Assembly (NCBI GenBank): GCA_033675545.1
Contig: JAWDGP010004802.1
Coordinates: 1 to 64,000, forward strand
Origin: Elysia crispata
Taxonomy: Eukaryota; Mollusca; Gastropoda; Plakobranchidae
Direction of reading: 5' to 3'
Length of the DNA stretch: 64,000 bases
The notes under the pieces are model-generated. The model was given only the letters and a program-made list of their open reading frames with translations. It searched no databases and was not told where the DNA came from. Position numbers and translations under genes: made by a program. Below, piece by piece: positions 31,601 through 43,810 of the stretch; position 1 is the first letter of the stretch, and each line of letters starts with the position of its first letter.

Positions 31601-34600
31601 CCAAGTTTCCGCTAGTATTGCTGAATATAACAATGTAATCAAATGAGTTCATTACCAGAAAAATTCCTGCTGCTCATTTGTTTTCCCATGCTGATTCCCT
31701 AATTGTAGCCTTATTATCTTTAACTTTTCATCAACCAAAAAAAAATTTATAAAATTCATTATTTGAACGATCTGCCCTCAGCTTTAAAGCAAAAAAAAAA
31801 ATAAATAAATAAATACTAACAGGAAATGAAAAAGATTTTTTGAAGAAAACCTTCAACTTTGATCTCTCTCCCATCCCATTATTTTTTTAGTAGAGGCTAC
31901 ATGCAGCACAACTTGTCTGATCAGGTGTGCAAGATGTACTCTGTCCCTTAGACTTTAAAGGAGCTCGTTGCAAACAAATTCTGCTTACTCCATGCATTCA
32001 AAAAAAAATAATATGCACACGATGGATATACCTTCGCTCAATTGCATAAAAAACAAACAATAACTGGAGAGTAAATTGTTCCACCAATTGATATTCAAGA
32101 TAGCTCAGTTGGACTAACAAAGTTTGGGTTCTGTTCCATGCTGGTAGTCTGGTGTTGAGATCAAGTTTCATCCAGCTAAGTCTATTCCTTGCCTAAAAAA
32201 AGCAGTTGCCTTGATATAAAGAAACTCAGGGGATATAAGCTAATCAAAGATATCAATAGTTCATTTTCTTTGAGCAACTAACTTAGACTGAACTTAAGCC
32301 TAGAACTTACCATAGGAGAAGAGGGACACAAAAGGAAGTGTTTGAGGCAAAGATAAAAGCGAGAAGCAGGGTAGGAAGAGAAGGGAGAGAGAAGGGCTAG
32401 GATGAGAAGAATGAAGAAAAGATAAGGAAAGTAAGAGAAGATGAAGGTACAAGAGAACAACTAAGAGCAGATCAAGGAAAGATGTGAGTAGAAAATGGCA
32501 TGGGGGAAGAGCAAGTAAAAAAAGGAAATATCAGTGAAAGAGACATTTCTAAAGTGGAGAGAGAAGTATATATATTTAATCATTTTGTTGTGGAAGCATT
32601 TATATATAAGGTCCACATGTGTTTGAGAATGTTGATAACACAGGTATCAAGAACTGGGTTTTTTATGTTTTTCCCCAAGACAGTCTATGTAAGTTGCAAG
32701 TAAACAGAGATAAGCTTAAGGCAAAAAAACTATGTCTTACTTTTATCCTCTAATATTTTGGGGTCATACTCCACAACCTCAAGTAGGATTCGGCCACCAG
32801 GTTTGAGTAAATCTTTAAGCACCTGAGAATAGCTGAGGTAAACAAAAGAAGCATGAATTTTTTTCTTTAGATTAAAAAGCTATAAACAATTTACTTCTGC
32901 AAAGAACAGTTTGAGATAAGAAGTATCCTTAAGTGAATCATGCATGCAAAAATTGGAGAAAAGTTGATTTTTTTTTAATTTAAATATAAAAAAAGCTTGA
33001 TGCATGATTTTATTAGCTGAAAAAAGTTAAACTGTTTAAAAACATAGATGTTACTTCTTTTAGTATTTTTTGTATAGTCTTAAACTTAAAAAAAAAAAAA
33101 ACCTGCTGTGATATGGCAAAGTTTCAGATATGAGTATTTCAACTGATTCCTTTGAAATAAAAAGTTTTTTTTTTTTTTATTTTAAAAAGCAAAAAAAAAT
33201 TTTCTGCAAACTCAAGAAAATGTACTGATAAAAAAATCTTGTAAAACATAAAACAAGATATAAAATTTCCTGTAAAGCTCTAACTTTTAGGAAACCATAA
33301 CAACAACAAAAGAGTCTTGCATGTTTCATGATAGATAACATAATAGAAAACGAAAAAAAATATACATTTTGTCACAGACAAGCTCTCATTAAAAACCTCT
33401 AAGATGTAATGGCAAGATCTGACATTGAAACATTTGACTTAAGTAAGAGCATTTACTAAAAAATGAATAGTGGATCTGGCACAGCCAGTATTCAAACCCT
33501 GGCCCTCCAAAGTTATCAGTAAACATATTACCAGAGAAGCTCAGCTTATATATTAACTGAAAAGGCAGCTCAGCTTATATATTAACTGAAAAAGCATACA
33601 GGGTTTTGAATCTGAAGAATCTCAGAGATAAGCTGATTCTTTTCACACCAGGTGTTTGAATCTGGAAAATCTAAAAACTAGCAATTAAAATTCTTGAAAC
33701 TCACCGTGATACATTTCCTGGTTGAACAAACTGAAGACTTCCCCTGTCATAAATGGCATCAAATTTGCCCTCTATTTCCCTCAAAATACAAGAGAGAAAA
33801 GAAAAGAGACAATAATACTACAATCTGAAAACACAAACAAATACAAATGACCTGAATAACTTCTTACATTTTATTTCCATAACATTAAAAATGTACAGAG
33901 AATATTGGTTAAGCATTGATAGGCCAACATTTCAGTTCTGTTTTTCTTTGCTAACTGAAAATGTTAGGGGGCTATTAATACAAGATGTTCACTTTAAGCG
34001 GCTCAGAAAGAAAAGCTGATGATCAAATATTTTTTAAAATGTTAGATACTTCCAGAAAAGCAACATTATATAACTGAAAAAAAAATGACAGTGCGTCATA
34101 TCAACTTGACTTACGGTGAAAATTCTTGAATATCAGCACAATACAACTTCATTTTCCCATCATTTCTCTGGTATAAAATAGGAAATCGTTAAGGAAATAT
34201 TTAAAGCTTAGCCGTTTGGATACAATTTATGATATCTTTGAAACTTTCCCAACTTATCTTATGATGGATTGTTTTAACACTTTGGCTGCTACATGTTTTC
34301 CCCTTCAGTGTTCTAACCTCAGCATGCTAAAGATATTTGTAACCGGTGCGTCGAAATCGCTACAGCACAGTCCACATCAAAAAGGAATAACCGTAAGTTC
34401 AACTATTTTGATTCATTACAAAGGTTTCAAACTTGCCCTGAGACTAAAATTAGACATAAAATGTTGTACTTGCTTATGGACATACCTAGTACATCTACAC
34501 AGGCTCCTTTATTTAGAGGACGTACCTGGTACGTCTACAGTGCAGCCAAAGGGTTGAATACATGTCATGTAATATGAACATTATGAGCAACACTCATCTG

Positions 34601-36324
34601 AGCTCAATCAACTGTATACTCAAAGAAAACAAAACGTTTTTTGTATATTCTGTTATCATGCTAAAAGAAAAAGCAAGAAAAACAGATTTTAAGACTCAGT
34701 TAACTAAAGTTTTGGGCTTACTATGAACATTTTGGTCGCAGTATCCAGCTCTGGATCATGGGATATGGTCCAGTTGTGGTTGCTTTTTGAGATAAATGTT
34801 TCTAGCGCTTGCTGTGCAATCTCAACACCAACAACTGATACACCTTGGTCCACCAACCTGGGTTAGAAGAGAAAATTTCAAATCTCCCATAACACTTTCC
34901 CTGCATCAAATATCAGGCCTTTACAACTAGTGCCAATTTGGTTTACATTTTAAGTATGTTACAGAAATAGCGATAATAATTCTGTTCGTTGGGCATTGTA
35001 TACTCACATTAATTATCTTGGTGCAAAACTTAAAAAAGACTTTAAGATTTGGGAAAAATGAGAGATAGGCTATGAGGAAAATCATATTATTTTTTGTACT
35101 ACTTAATATAATACTAATATATATAATTAATGATCTAGTGTGATTTAGACTAAAAAAATGAGTGCTTTAACATAGCAATAATTATATGGAAAGTATTAAT
35201 TACAAATGGTGTCAAAAACTACTGTTTGATCAATCTGAAGAATAAAAAGACATAGACATAATCAATTTTTAAATAAATGTATGTCTCAACAAAAAAAGCA
35301 ACAAAAATAAAACTTTTCCCTTCATTTTCATATTATGATCTTGCAGCAATTTGTATTATTAAATTCTAGTGTATTGAAATGTTTTGTAAAAGATCAGATT
35401 CTTTGATTCAGATGTTGCAGACAGAGCTTTTAAAAGAATGTTTTAATTCAGTGTTTGCTTCTACTATCATTCCGATCTAAATTAGTTTCATAATTTCTAT
35501 GTTCAAATTACCATAATTCTCTTACGAATATGAAATTAAGATTTTTAGTCTTATTTTGTGAGATAGCACCAAAAGCTATTGTAAATTTCTTGTAAATAAT
35601 TCTGTGTCTCAACTTCAAAATTTTGTCATTCATCAGGGCAGGTTCAGTGCAAAAGTTTGCTTTACAAATTTCATTTTCTCTGTTCTGAAATGTAAATGTA
35701 ATAATTCACATTTTGAGATATAAAAATTGACTGGTTTTAACATTTAATTGTTCATAATCAGTGCATGTTAAAATAACTGGTCATTTTTTTTCATGCATGT
35801 AAACAAGTAGTACACACATTACCAATTCATGTCTAGTGACATTCCACACATTGGGTAGAAGACTCTTTCTGCTTTTCCATTTGGGTTCATTTTTTCATAG
35901 TGTTTAATAAGCATGCTGAAAAATCAAAATGATTTGATCAAGTAAGAATTAACATAAATATGAATCAATGCATATATCTACTTTAACTGAACAGATTGTT
36001 CAAACAACAACAAAAAATGCAGTTGTTTTTACTTTAACTTTGATGGAAAAAACAAAGTTTAGAATAGTTTACAAGGCAAAATATAATGCTGTTTATCACT
36101 ACACACCAAAAGAACTTTTTTGCACTTTGTTGTATAACATGTAATCAATTAATTAGATTATTAGTATTAAGTTTTCTCAGATTCAGAATAAAAATCAGTT
36201 TTTTAAAAGACCAAACTCTGTTGAAGACTCACGGGTAGACTTTTTCAAGTTGCCACTCTGTGAAGCCTTTGGTGTATCTGTAGTGCCAATACTCCGCACC
36301 AGCTCTTAGATCTGGCACTTCCAT
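25271..36324 (-). CDS. TPMT: TPMT-like methyltransferase, copy 2 (complete, 8 exons)
   Basis: Predicted cytosolic SAM-dependent methyltransferase of the TPMT family. Exons in transcription order are 36324-36233, 35915-35823, 34857-34722, 34167-34115, 33779-33705, 32832-32741, 26863-26795 and 25368-25271. Lengths of exons 2-8 (93, 136, 53, 75, 92, 69, 98 nt) equal those of the convergent copy at 18441, and exon 1 is one codon shorter. The sum is 708 nt, i.e. 235 residues. Landmarks are AEYWHYRYTKGFTEW, YPMCGMSLDMNW, VDQGVSVVGVEIA, MKLYCADIQEF, FDAIYDRGSLQFV with the family-typical DRG, GGRILLEVVEYDP and KVPPPYTMNSEDIKRLF. All introns are GT-AG. Intron 6 (32740-26864) is large because a DNA transposon lies in it. 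Identity is strong; the substrate is unknown. Confidence 0.92.
25591..25631. repeat. (AC)n(AT)n microsatellite
   Basis: Short AC run followed by about 15 AT units, in intron 7 of TPMT copy 2. Confidence 0.93.
28113..30100 (-). pseudogene. Transposon ORF with PIN/FEN-like 'RSPDTDV' domain, broken
   Basis: Successive minus-strand frames of one protein. 30100-29741 holds RWCITRHRRAG, HPFDPLGSDKLVSLSSGL and IRERL. 29642-29166 holds GRNHIYVIDGNALFHRLNK. 29150-28695 holds SSQEAADTLIILH, YIIVRSPDTDVFLLLIAF and LLFDTGSANKRR. After a frame change comes LHVFTGCDVSAFAQKGKKKP, then 28397-28113 with an acidic C-terminus. The D-rich VIDGNA and RSPDTDV motifs with FTGCD resemble PIN/FEN-like nuclease folds in a large uncharacterised multicopy family of invertebrates; I know the family only by pattern. 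Breaks are an in-frame TAA near 29168, a frameshift near 28755-28770, a 49-bp tandem duplication at 28495-28592, and a gap between 29741 and 29642. Confidence 0.75.
28495..28592. repeat. 49-bp perfect tandem duplication
   Basis: Two identical 49-bp copies (28495-28543 and 28544-28592) beginning TATCTTAGTCTATTTGTGCT, inside the transposon ORF. As 49 is not a multiple of three, the duplication itself breaks the frame. Confidence 0.95.
32096..32250 (+). repeat. tRNA-derived SINE
   Basis: Begins AAGATAGCTCAGTTGG, a textbook tRNA A box (TAGCTCAGTTGG). A weaker B-box-like GTTGAGATCAAG follows about 50 nt later, then a non-tRNA tail. It is too degenerate for a functional tRNA. It lies in intron 6 of TPMT copy 2, outside the transposon. 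Confidence 0.6.
33478..33535 (-). repeat. tRNA-like SINE fragment
   Basis: On the minus strand, AGGGCCAGGGTTTGAATACTGG resembles the T-arm and B box of a tRNA-derived SINE. Only this part is recognisable. It lies in intron 5 of TPMT copy 2. Confidence 0.3.
33539..33595. repeat. 28-bp tandem duplication
   Basis: Two near-identical copies starting AGCTCAGCTTATATATTAAC (33539 and 33567). Confidence 0.85.
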
Positions 36325-36371
36325 TGCCCCTTTACACTTTTGGGGTTTGTGAGCAAGACTTCTTGAACTTT

Positions 36372-36374
36372 AAA

Positions 36375-36408
<34 letters not shown>

Positions 36409-36412
36409 TATA
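36372..36412. repeat. A-tract plus (AT)n
   Basis: About 20 A followed by about 11 AT units, about 50 bp upstream of the ATG of TPMT copy 2. It could be 5' UTR or promoter sequence, or an old poly-A tail. Confidence 0.9.
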
Positions 36413-36739
36413 TTTGACAAATTATAGTGAAATAAATTTCTCTTTGACAGTTTGGGGGTGGGGGTGGGTAAATTTTTCAGGGCCTTGGTCTTGCATAGGC
36501 ATACTGCACAAAAATTTACTGTTTCCCACCAAAAACGTTTTCAATAGATTTCATGGCTAATCAAATTCGAGTTTGTTTTTGTTTAGCTTTTTTCAGTTGG
36601 TTTGTTTAGTTGTTGTTTTTTTAATTTGTTTCCCTGAGTCCTTTTTCCAACATTAATTATCTTAGTTAAACCAATGCTCAAACATAAAATTGTTTCTAGA
36701 TTTTTGGTTGAACTTGTTCCAATGTAGATAGAGTCTAGA

Positions 36740-37110
36740 TCTAGATCTAGCTCTATCGAGATGGATCGCCCCGGTCGTTCACCTTTCGTCTCTAAGTTAC
36801 AGCTGAGTCGCGCTCGCGAGAAGACTCGTAACTCGCAGGTCTCAGCTAGCTGGTATAGAGACTGGATCTCTAGTGACGAGCTGAATCCCACTCGCTGTAC
36901 GAGCACTACGAGCAAAAAGTCTCATACGAGCTGTACGAGCAGGGATCCGCCAGCAGCCAATCAACGGCTGTAATTGGGAATCGCTCAACTTTGTGACCAA
37001 TCACTGGCAGAGCTTAGGACTCGCTCGCTAATAGCTTTATGTAAGTGGGGGGAATCGCGGAAATCACAGGGATCAGTCACCGACAGGACAGTTGGATGAT
37101 GCAGGCTTCC

Positions 37111-37193
<83 letters not shown>

Positions 37194-37470
37194 GGTGAGG
37201 GGAGAGGGAGAGGATTACTGTAGCGTTGGCATCGAGAAAGTTTTCCGCTAGGCCTCGGTTGCAAGCGTGAATTCTTCTTCCTTTTTCTCGCCCTTTCTCC
37301 CAATTGAGACCCAGCGATTCCCAACGAGCCCACAGATCCATCAGACCCAGCGATTCCCAACGAGCAACGAGCGAGTGCGTGCTCGCGGATCCCTAGCTGC
37401 TCCGGATCCGGAGGGATTCATTCCCAGATTTCGCGAGCGGAACCCAGCTTTACTCTAAGTCTAGGACCTG
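36740..37470. promoter_or_regulatory. CpG-rich patch, candidate promoter region
   Basis: Compared with its AT-rich surroundings, this stretch is GC-rich with many CpG dinucleotides (GATGGATCGCCCCGG, TCGCGCTCGCGAG, GTGCTCGCGGATCC). It lies 0.4-1.1 kb upstream of the ATG of TPMT copy 2 and contains a GA microsatellite (37114-37190). It also has a repeated block GACCCAGCGATTCCCAACGA near 37308 and 37345. It may be the promoter or 5' UTR of that gene, the 5' end of an unrecognised gene on either strand, or a transposon end. No conserved coding sequence was recognised. Confidence 0.4.
37114..37190. repeat. (GA)n microsatellite
   Basis: About 38 GA units inside the CpG-rich patch. Confidence 0.97.
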
Positions 37471-37921
37471 AGCATTGACTTTTTGTGGCAAAACTAGGCC
37501 TTAGGTCTAGGCTTACTAATGGTCTAGCCCTAGACCAAAGAGCATACACAAACGCCCTAGGAATGAAGGTGTTCATTACTAGAATCTAGCCTGTACCACT
37601 GATAATTCTTATCTCGTGATAAAGTGAGGAAAAAAATGTACTCCCACTACAATATAATAAACAAATGTAAAAGGAAGTACAAGTAAAAAAAAAAAAGCGA
37701 AAACGAAACTAACCTTTCCGATTCCTATTTTCCTGTTGTTTCGTTGTTTGTGTGTGAGTGTGCTAGTATCTATTCCAGCAACTTTTTTTTTTCCTCAAGA
37801 GTCAAAGGTTTACTAACCTATTTTCCCCTAGTTTAATAAATTTTAATATTTCTCTTCCTCATCATTCTTCTTCCTGCTCATTCTCCCCCTTCTCCTCCTC
37901 TTCCTATTATTTTTGTTGTTG

Positions 37922-37925
<4 letters not shown>

Positions 37926-38003
<78 letters not shown>

Positions 38004-38004
38004 C
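37926..38004. repeat. (ATT)n microsatellite
   Basis: About 26 ATT units, followed by a degenerate continuation to 38040. It lies about 300 bp before the reverse-transcriptase remnant. Confidence 0.96.
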
Positions 38005-38338
38005 ATTATTATTGTTATTGTAATAACAATAATAATGATAATCAATGGAAACACCCAGCGGACTATGAGATCAGAACAACGGAATGGAATAACTTGGAAA
38101 TGGACTACCCATGTGTAGCCCCTTTGGGAAGAGCACTTTGGAGCACTAACTGACCACTTTTGGTGACATTATCGACCAGTCATGTCTAAATACCTTCGGG
38201 ACTAAAAAACATAAGTCAGAAGAAAACCTAAGAAAAGAACAAGGCAACGTGAGATGTAAACTCTGCGAAATCAGAAGAAAACCCTAATGAAACACATAAA
38301 TCAGCGACTGAAGAAGAGAAAAGTGGGCTGCAGGAACT

Positions 38339-39496
38339 TTGGCGAGGTTTGAAGGCAAGACACTCAACAAAAGAACTGAAGCGGAATCTGCAAGAAAAAG
38401 ACGAAGTCGGAAGAAAAAGAACCAGGAACGCTTCTTTAAAGACCCATTTCACTTCTCAATACAATTCTTTCAGCAACTAAGATCAGGTTCCCTTTCAGTT
38501 CAGATAGAACAGCTGGAGACCCACCTGAAGAAAACATATTCTGACCCAGATAGAGATAAGCCTGTAAGTGAACTTGAAAAATTCAATAACAAACCACCAA
38601 GCTTGAACGAAATCTATGCAGTAGTGAAAAAAGCAAGAGCCAAGTCAGCCCTAGGACCAAATGGTGTACCTTATTTACTTTATAAAAGATGTCGAAACGT
38701 TTTAAAGCGGTTGCACAAAATTCTCCAAGGAGCATGGAACAACGTCAAGATCAATGAGCAGTGGATGTCTGCTGATGAAGTTTATATACCCAAGGAGCAG
38801 AACTCGACTGAAATAAATCAGTTTCGACCAATTTCGCTGTTGAATATAAAAGGAAAGATTTTCTTCTCGGTTATGGCATCCCGCTTAAAACAATTTATCA
38901 CACTAAATATGGGTACATAAATGCATGTACATCAGTCTAAAAGGAGGCATCCCCGAAGTTTCTGGATGCTGAGAACATGCCACGATGACCGGGCAAATGC
39001 ATACGGATCGGTTCCACACCAAATGATTCAGTTAGTCCTAAGGGTGCACCATGTCCTGGAGGATACACAAGTGATGTTACGTCTATATCAGTGGTTTCAG
39101 GATGAGGTTTTCTACTACTAGCTACACCGTAGACTGGTCGAATTGGAAATTGGAATTGCCATGGACTGTACAATATCCCCAATCCTGTTCGTCATATCTT
39201 TGGAAGTCATCTTTAAGGCGGCGGGCTCGGCAAATCTAGGTAGTGGTTGCTATATGCCCCCTTTGAAAGCATTCATGGATGATACCACCATAATCTGCAC
39301 AAATAATGAAGAAACACGCCGAATGCTAGAGCGCCTCGACGTCTTAATGGCATGGTGCAGGATGAAATTCAAACCAAAGAAGTCTCGCAGTCTCTCAGTT
39401 AGGAAAGGTAAGATAGATGCGACGACGACATTCACAGCAGCCAATCAGCAGTTACCAATGGTCCGTCAAGAACCATTAAAAGTTACCAATGGCTAG
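38339..39496 (+). pseudogene. Non-LTR retrotransposon reverse transcriptase (broken)
   Basis: Three consecutive plus-strand frames. 38339-38920 has the N-terminal fingers, with AKSALGPNGVPYLLYKRC and INQFRPISLLNIKGKIFFS. About 38985-39121 has the palm motif A region ANAYGSVPH. 39143-39496 has CTISPILFVISLEVIF, KAFMDDTTI (the [FY]xDD catalytic box) and KPKKSRSLS. These are the expected RT motifs in order. At least two frame breaks and stops lie near 38918 and 39120, so it is non-functional. The type resembles R2/NeSL-like LINE polymerases common in invertebrates and fish, but the clade is a guess. The 5' and 3' ends were not found. Confidence 0.9.
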
Positions 39497-40003
39497 TTTG
39501 CTGTTGTTGTTCTTGGTGGTGTTTTTCCCCAAATCTTTAAAACATCTCCATTCCATATCCCGTACAATTATCACATTTTCTTAAGCTTCAAATTTTCTTT
39601 TTGGAAACTAAACGGACCTTTGTTTGGTTTGTTGTTGTTGTTTTTGTTTCGTTTTGTTTTTCTATATGCAAATTTGCATTAATAGGGTTTCAGAAATTAA
39701 TATGATTAATGATTTTATGCGAACATTATTCTGATTAGTGAATTAAGAGCCTCATCTTTCCAGCATGCCCTACGACAGCCTGATTAGCAGAAAAGGCTTG
39801 AATCGATGAGATCATCTTGTTATTAACAGGCTGTATCAAATTTAAGAAAACACACACACTGGATAAAAGGAGTCACAGAATTTAACCTGTGATTAATGTA
39901 ACTAGTAGATGTACAATACACAATAAGCATTTTTCACATTTCTGATTCTACCACATGAATCTGATTTGACCTAGCAATGTTGACACACAATAATTATGTA
40001 TAG

Positions 40004-40190
<187 letters not shown>

Positions 40191-43100
40191 TGGGAGAGAA
40201 AAGGAGAGGGGGGTCTAAAAAGAAATAACTTTACAACTACACAAGAGACATCACAATAAAAGGTACCTTTTAAACAGTCAGATCAAATAGGCAAAGCCTA
40301 ATTTTTTTTTTTTTAATTCAATTAAATTATTTCTGCATATGAGTGTTGGCGAGTGAAGTCTCTCTAATAAAAAGGAAAACTACTAAAACAAAAATTACCA
40401 ATGCTGAGACGACAAAGTAATCAATTAGGACACACAGATATGGTTGGAATAGAAGAAAAGAAGAACCCAACCAGGAGGTAAACAAAATTCTTCCCCAATT
40501 CACGGAGGTATACAATAGAAATAATAAACCTGAAGCACGGAGTCAACAATTTAAGTGTTCACAATATGTAATTCCAAGAAGTTCCAAGCTTCTCTCACAC
40601 AATACTTTCAACGATATGGCCTCTAGGTACTCTCGAAATTCACTGATCACGAGTCTTTCCAAGCTCTTAAATATATAATATATAGTTAGTCGGCGCTGTG
40701 CCCTGTCAAAGACTTCCCCGAGATTCCAGTTCTCGTTCAAATTTCCCCACACAAAAGTTAACGCCGACCGACGAACAGAACTCTGCTCCGTCCAGCTGGA
40801 CACCTATTTCCCAGGAATAACAGCAGCTGACCGGAATTATAGAAATCTAAGAAATTTATCGTTACATCTAGCATTTCTCAATCAAAGAATCAAAAGTTGC
40901 ATAACAGTTTCCGCAAATGCCCCAAGATATCCGCACAAAGAACGTCTGTTACTTCCTCAGCCAACAGAAGTCAAGCTTCCCTGGTCAACTGGACAGAAAC
41001 AAAAGAACTTCAAACTATGCGGCTAGTAAATCTTTGTAATCATTACATATTTGGATGCATGAAGTATCTTTGAAGTGCTTTAGAATAATAGAATGGAAAT
41101 AGAAATTAACCGCTAAAGGGGCGGAGATTGATTTTCCTGCCAATAACCAATGGCCTATAAAATATGTAGTAAATTAATTCACAGAACAAGCAAGGAGTGC
41201 GCTGGGCTCCACTCACAAGCTGCCGTCTACCAAGTAGGCCTAGTACCCAAGCGATATTAAATACTAAACAAAACAAAACAAAACAAACAAAAAACGTGCC
41301 AAAAATATCACTCACTCATTAACCCACGCAAACACAATCAAAATACATGTACATGTATGATATTTGGACGGAGCAGAATTCTGTTCTGGTACAATATTTT
41401 GTTAAAAACTGCATTTTATTGGGTTTTTTTTTTCTTCTAAAAATTTTCAATACTTTTAATCTTTTTTTTTTCCAACTTGATAAAGAACTTATCAGATGTC
41501 AGATATTCAATTTTTTATACCTGTAACTATAGTAGGATAAATAATTGTCAATTGCATGAAGCTAAAACTTTGAACATTTTCAATCAGGTTGCTGAAAATA
41601 ACGATGTCAATGTGCTCTATTATCTGTAAATGTAATCATTCACTGATCTTCTGGGATAACCTCAAACAGACACATGAACTTGATTTTTTGATGATTGGGA
41701 GCAGCCACAGAGGAAACAAAAACTTCAAGATGGAATGGATATTTTATCATCAGATACATCAATCTTCCTTTAAATGTACATTTATACTATTATAGTACAC
41801 AACTATGGTCGCCCGCTGAAATGAACAGGTGGGAAATACGATATTGAAGAAATACTAACTTAGCATTTTATGCATTTTTTTTTAGCTTATAAAAATTTAA
41901 AATACCAACAAAAGAATGTCTTCCATTTTTTATATCAAGAAAAAATGTAAGGCAAAATAATTTCTTACCTGATTGTCATAAATTTATTTGCTCTTTCGTT
42001 CTAATTGTGGTTGTTCTTTAGGAAAATATGTAAATTGAATTATTGAAATTGTTAAGATGACAAAAACAAAAACAAAAGAAACAAACCAATAAATGGGCCA
42101 TTTTCCAAAGGTGTAACAGCAAAATCCCGCTAACTTTATTGTGAACTGAAAAGAAAATAACTGAAAGCACATACTGACATAGACCCTGTTGATAATCATA
42201 TATTTGTCTTCTTTTAAGTATACCTTAAATTAACTAGGTGAGCAAAATAATAATAAAAAAAAAAGTTGAATGAGTACAATTTTACACAATAGAGGAATAA
42301 TTTGCAAAGTTGGCTGAATTACTGGCTCAAAGAAGGTAATTACATTAATGATGTTGATTCTTAAATTTGGGGGGGAGGAATCCATCAGAGACCAACATCC
42401 CCGCCATGTGAGCGTTTTGGAAAGATATGATTCATTACTAAAGGTACATCCTTGATTGAAGGGGTGCTCTCTATATTTGAATATTTTTGCTTTCTAGTTT
42501 CAATGATCTCAGTAACAACACAGCAGTAAAACTCTATGGAGTGTATTTTGAATTTTATGTTCTTTTATCACTGATAATATAACATGCACCAGTGATGTAG
42601 ATAGAAAACATTATTTCATAAAAAAGAAATTGATCTAGTTTTACTTACTACATGTATTTCAAAGAATTCCAATTTTGATTTTTTTGAAAATGAATAAATA
42701 ATTTCTATCCAACAGTTTATGAGGACTGATAATACCCTTTTTTTCTCCTAAATCATGAACGTAAATGCAAAGTAAACATCAAAGTCTAAGCTATCTATTT
42801 ATGACTTTAATAACATTTATTAAGCATACATTTTAACTGTATTTTACTCCTAATGGTTAAACATGCTTTTTTTTAAATCAAGCCCACATGTTCTTGGCCT
42901 AAGAGCATTATGGATAATAGTCTCTACTTGCTTTTTAGGTGAAAAAAAAAATTGGGTTCCCCTCAAGATCATATTCCTTTGTATGAAGGCTGTTTAAGCC
43001 ACACATAATTCAAGAACTTTTCTGTCCATCTTCATACTAAGCTGGTTTTGGTCAAGCTAACAAAATATGATTCAAAAATGTAATGCAGAGCAAGTAACAA

Positions 43101-43594
43101 TTTTAAAGACCCAACTAACATTTTTATATAGATACTCTGAGAGTTAATTTCTGCTGTTCTATATCACTTTTGCTTTAGTCAATTCACAATAGAGCAACTT
43201 AAGGCTTAGGTTCCAAGCAACATGTATCAATACCCTAAAGGAATAATTTAAGTATCACCAAATCATTTTTAGAAGTAAAAAGACATAATAATAATAAATC
43301 TATCTAAAAAACTCCCACTTGAGCTTCATGGCGATAGAGTGATGCAATCTGTGAACATATATATGCGTATGCATACAAAAAGATAAAGATCCCTTCAAAA
43401 TTTAACTCAATGAAGCTGAGCTGATCATATTATAATGAAAGACAAGAAGACATTGATGACATGGTAATCCCATATTTTTTGACAATTTAAAAGCACAAAA
43501 AAGCTGCAATTCTTGTTGCATAAAGTGTACAAAACTGGGATAAATAAGCGTTTCCATTGAGCTAAAGGCCCATAAACCTAAGTTCATCCCAGTT

Positions 43595-43810
43595 TCAAGG
43601 TGTGCTGGTTTGATGCCAGCTTTGACTCTCAGTCTCAGCTATAGCTAGTGCCTATTAAAATTTAAAGCTGAGAAGGAGCGAGAATAGTTTATAGTTAAAT
43701 GCCTTTCCAAAAGACACAAAATATGGAGCTTGCATTAGGATCCAATTCTTATAATTATCTTATGTCCAAAAGCCCCACATCACAATCACTAGACTACTAA
43801 GACCCAGAAT
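43595..43810 (-). repeat. tRNA-derived SINE
   Basis: Read on the minus strand it starts GGGTCTTAGTAGTCTAGTGATTG, with an A box TAGTCTAGTGATT. A B-box-like AATTGGATCC follows about 45 nt on, then a unique body ending near 43595. The spacing matches a tRNA head. By-eye assignment. Confidence 0.5.

Noticed and set aside
34216..34557. Plus-strand frame of 113 codons between TPMT copy 2 exons 3 and 4
   Set aside because: It lies in an intron, antisense, without recognisable motif.
40543..40803. Minus-strand frame of 86 codons
   Set aside because: No domain or exon signals; likely chance frame in or near a dispersed repeat.
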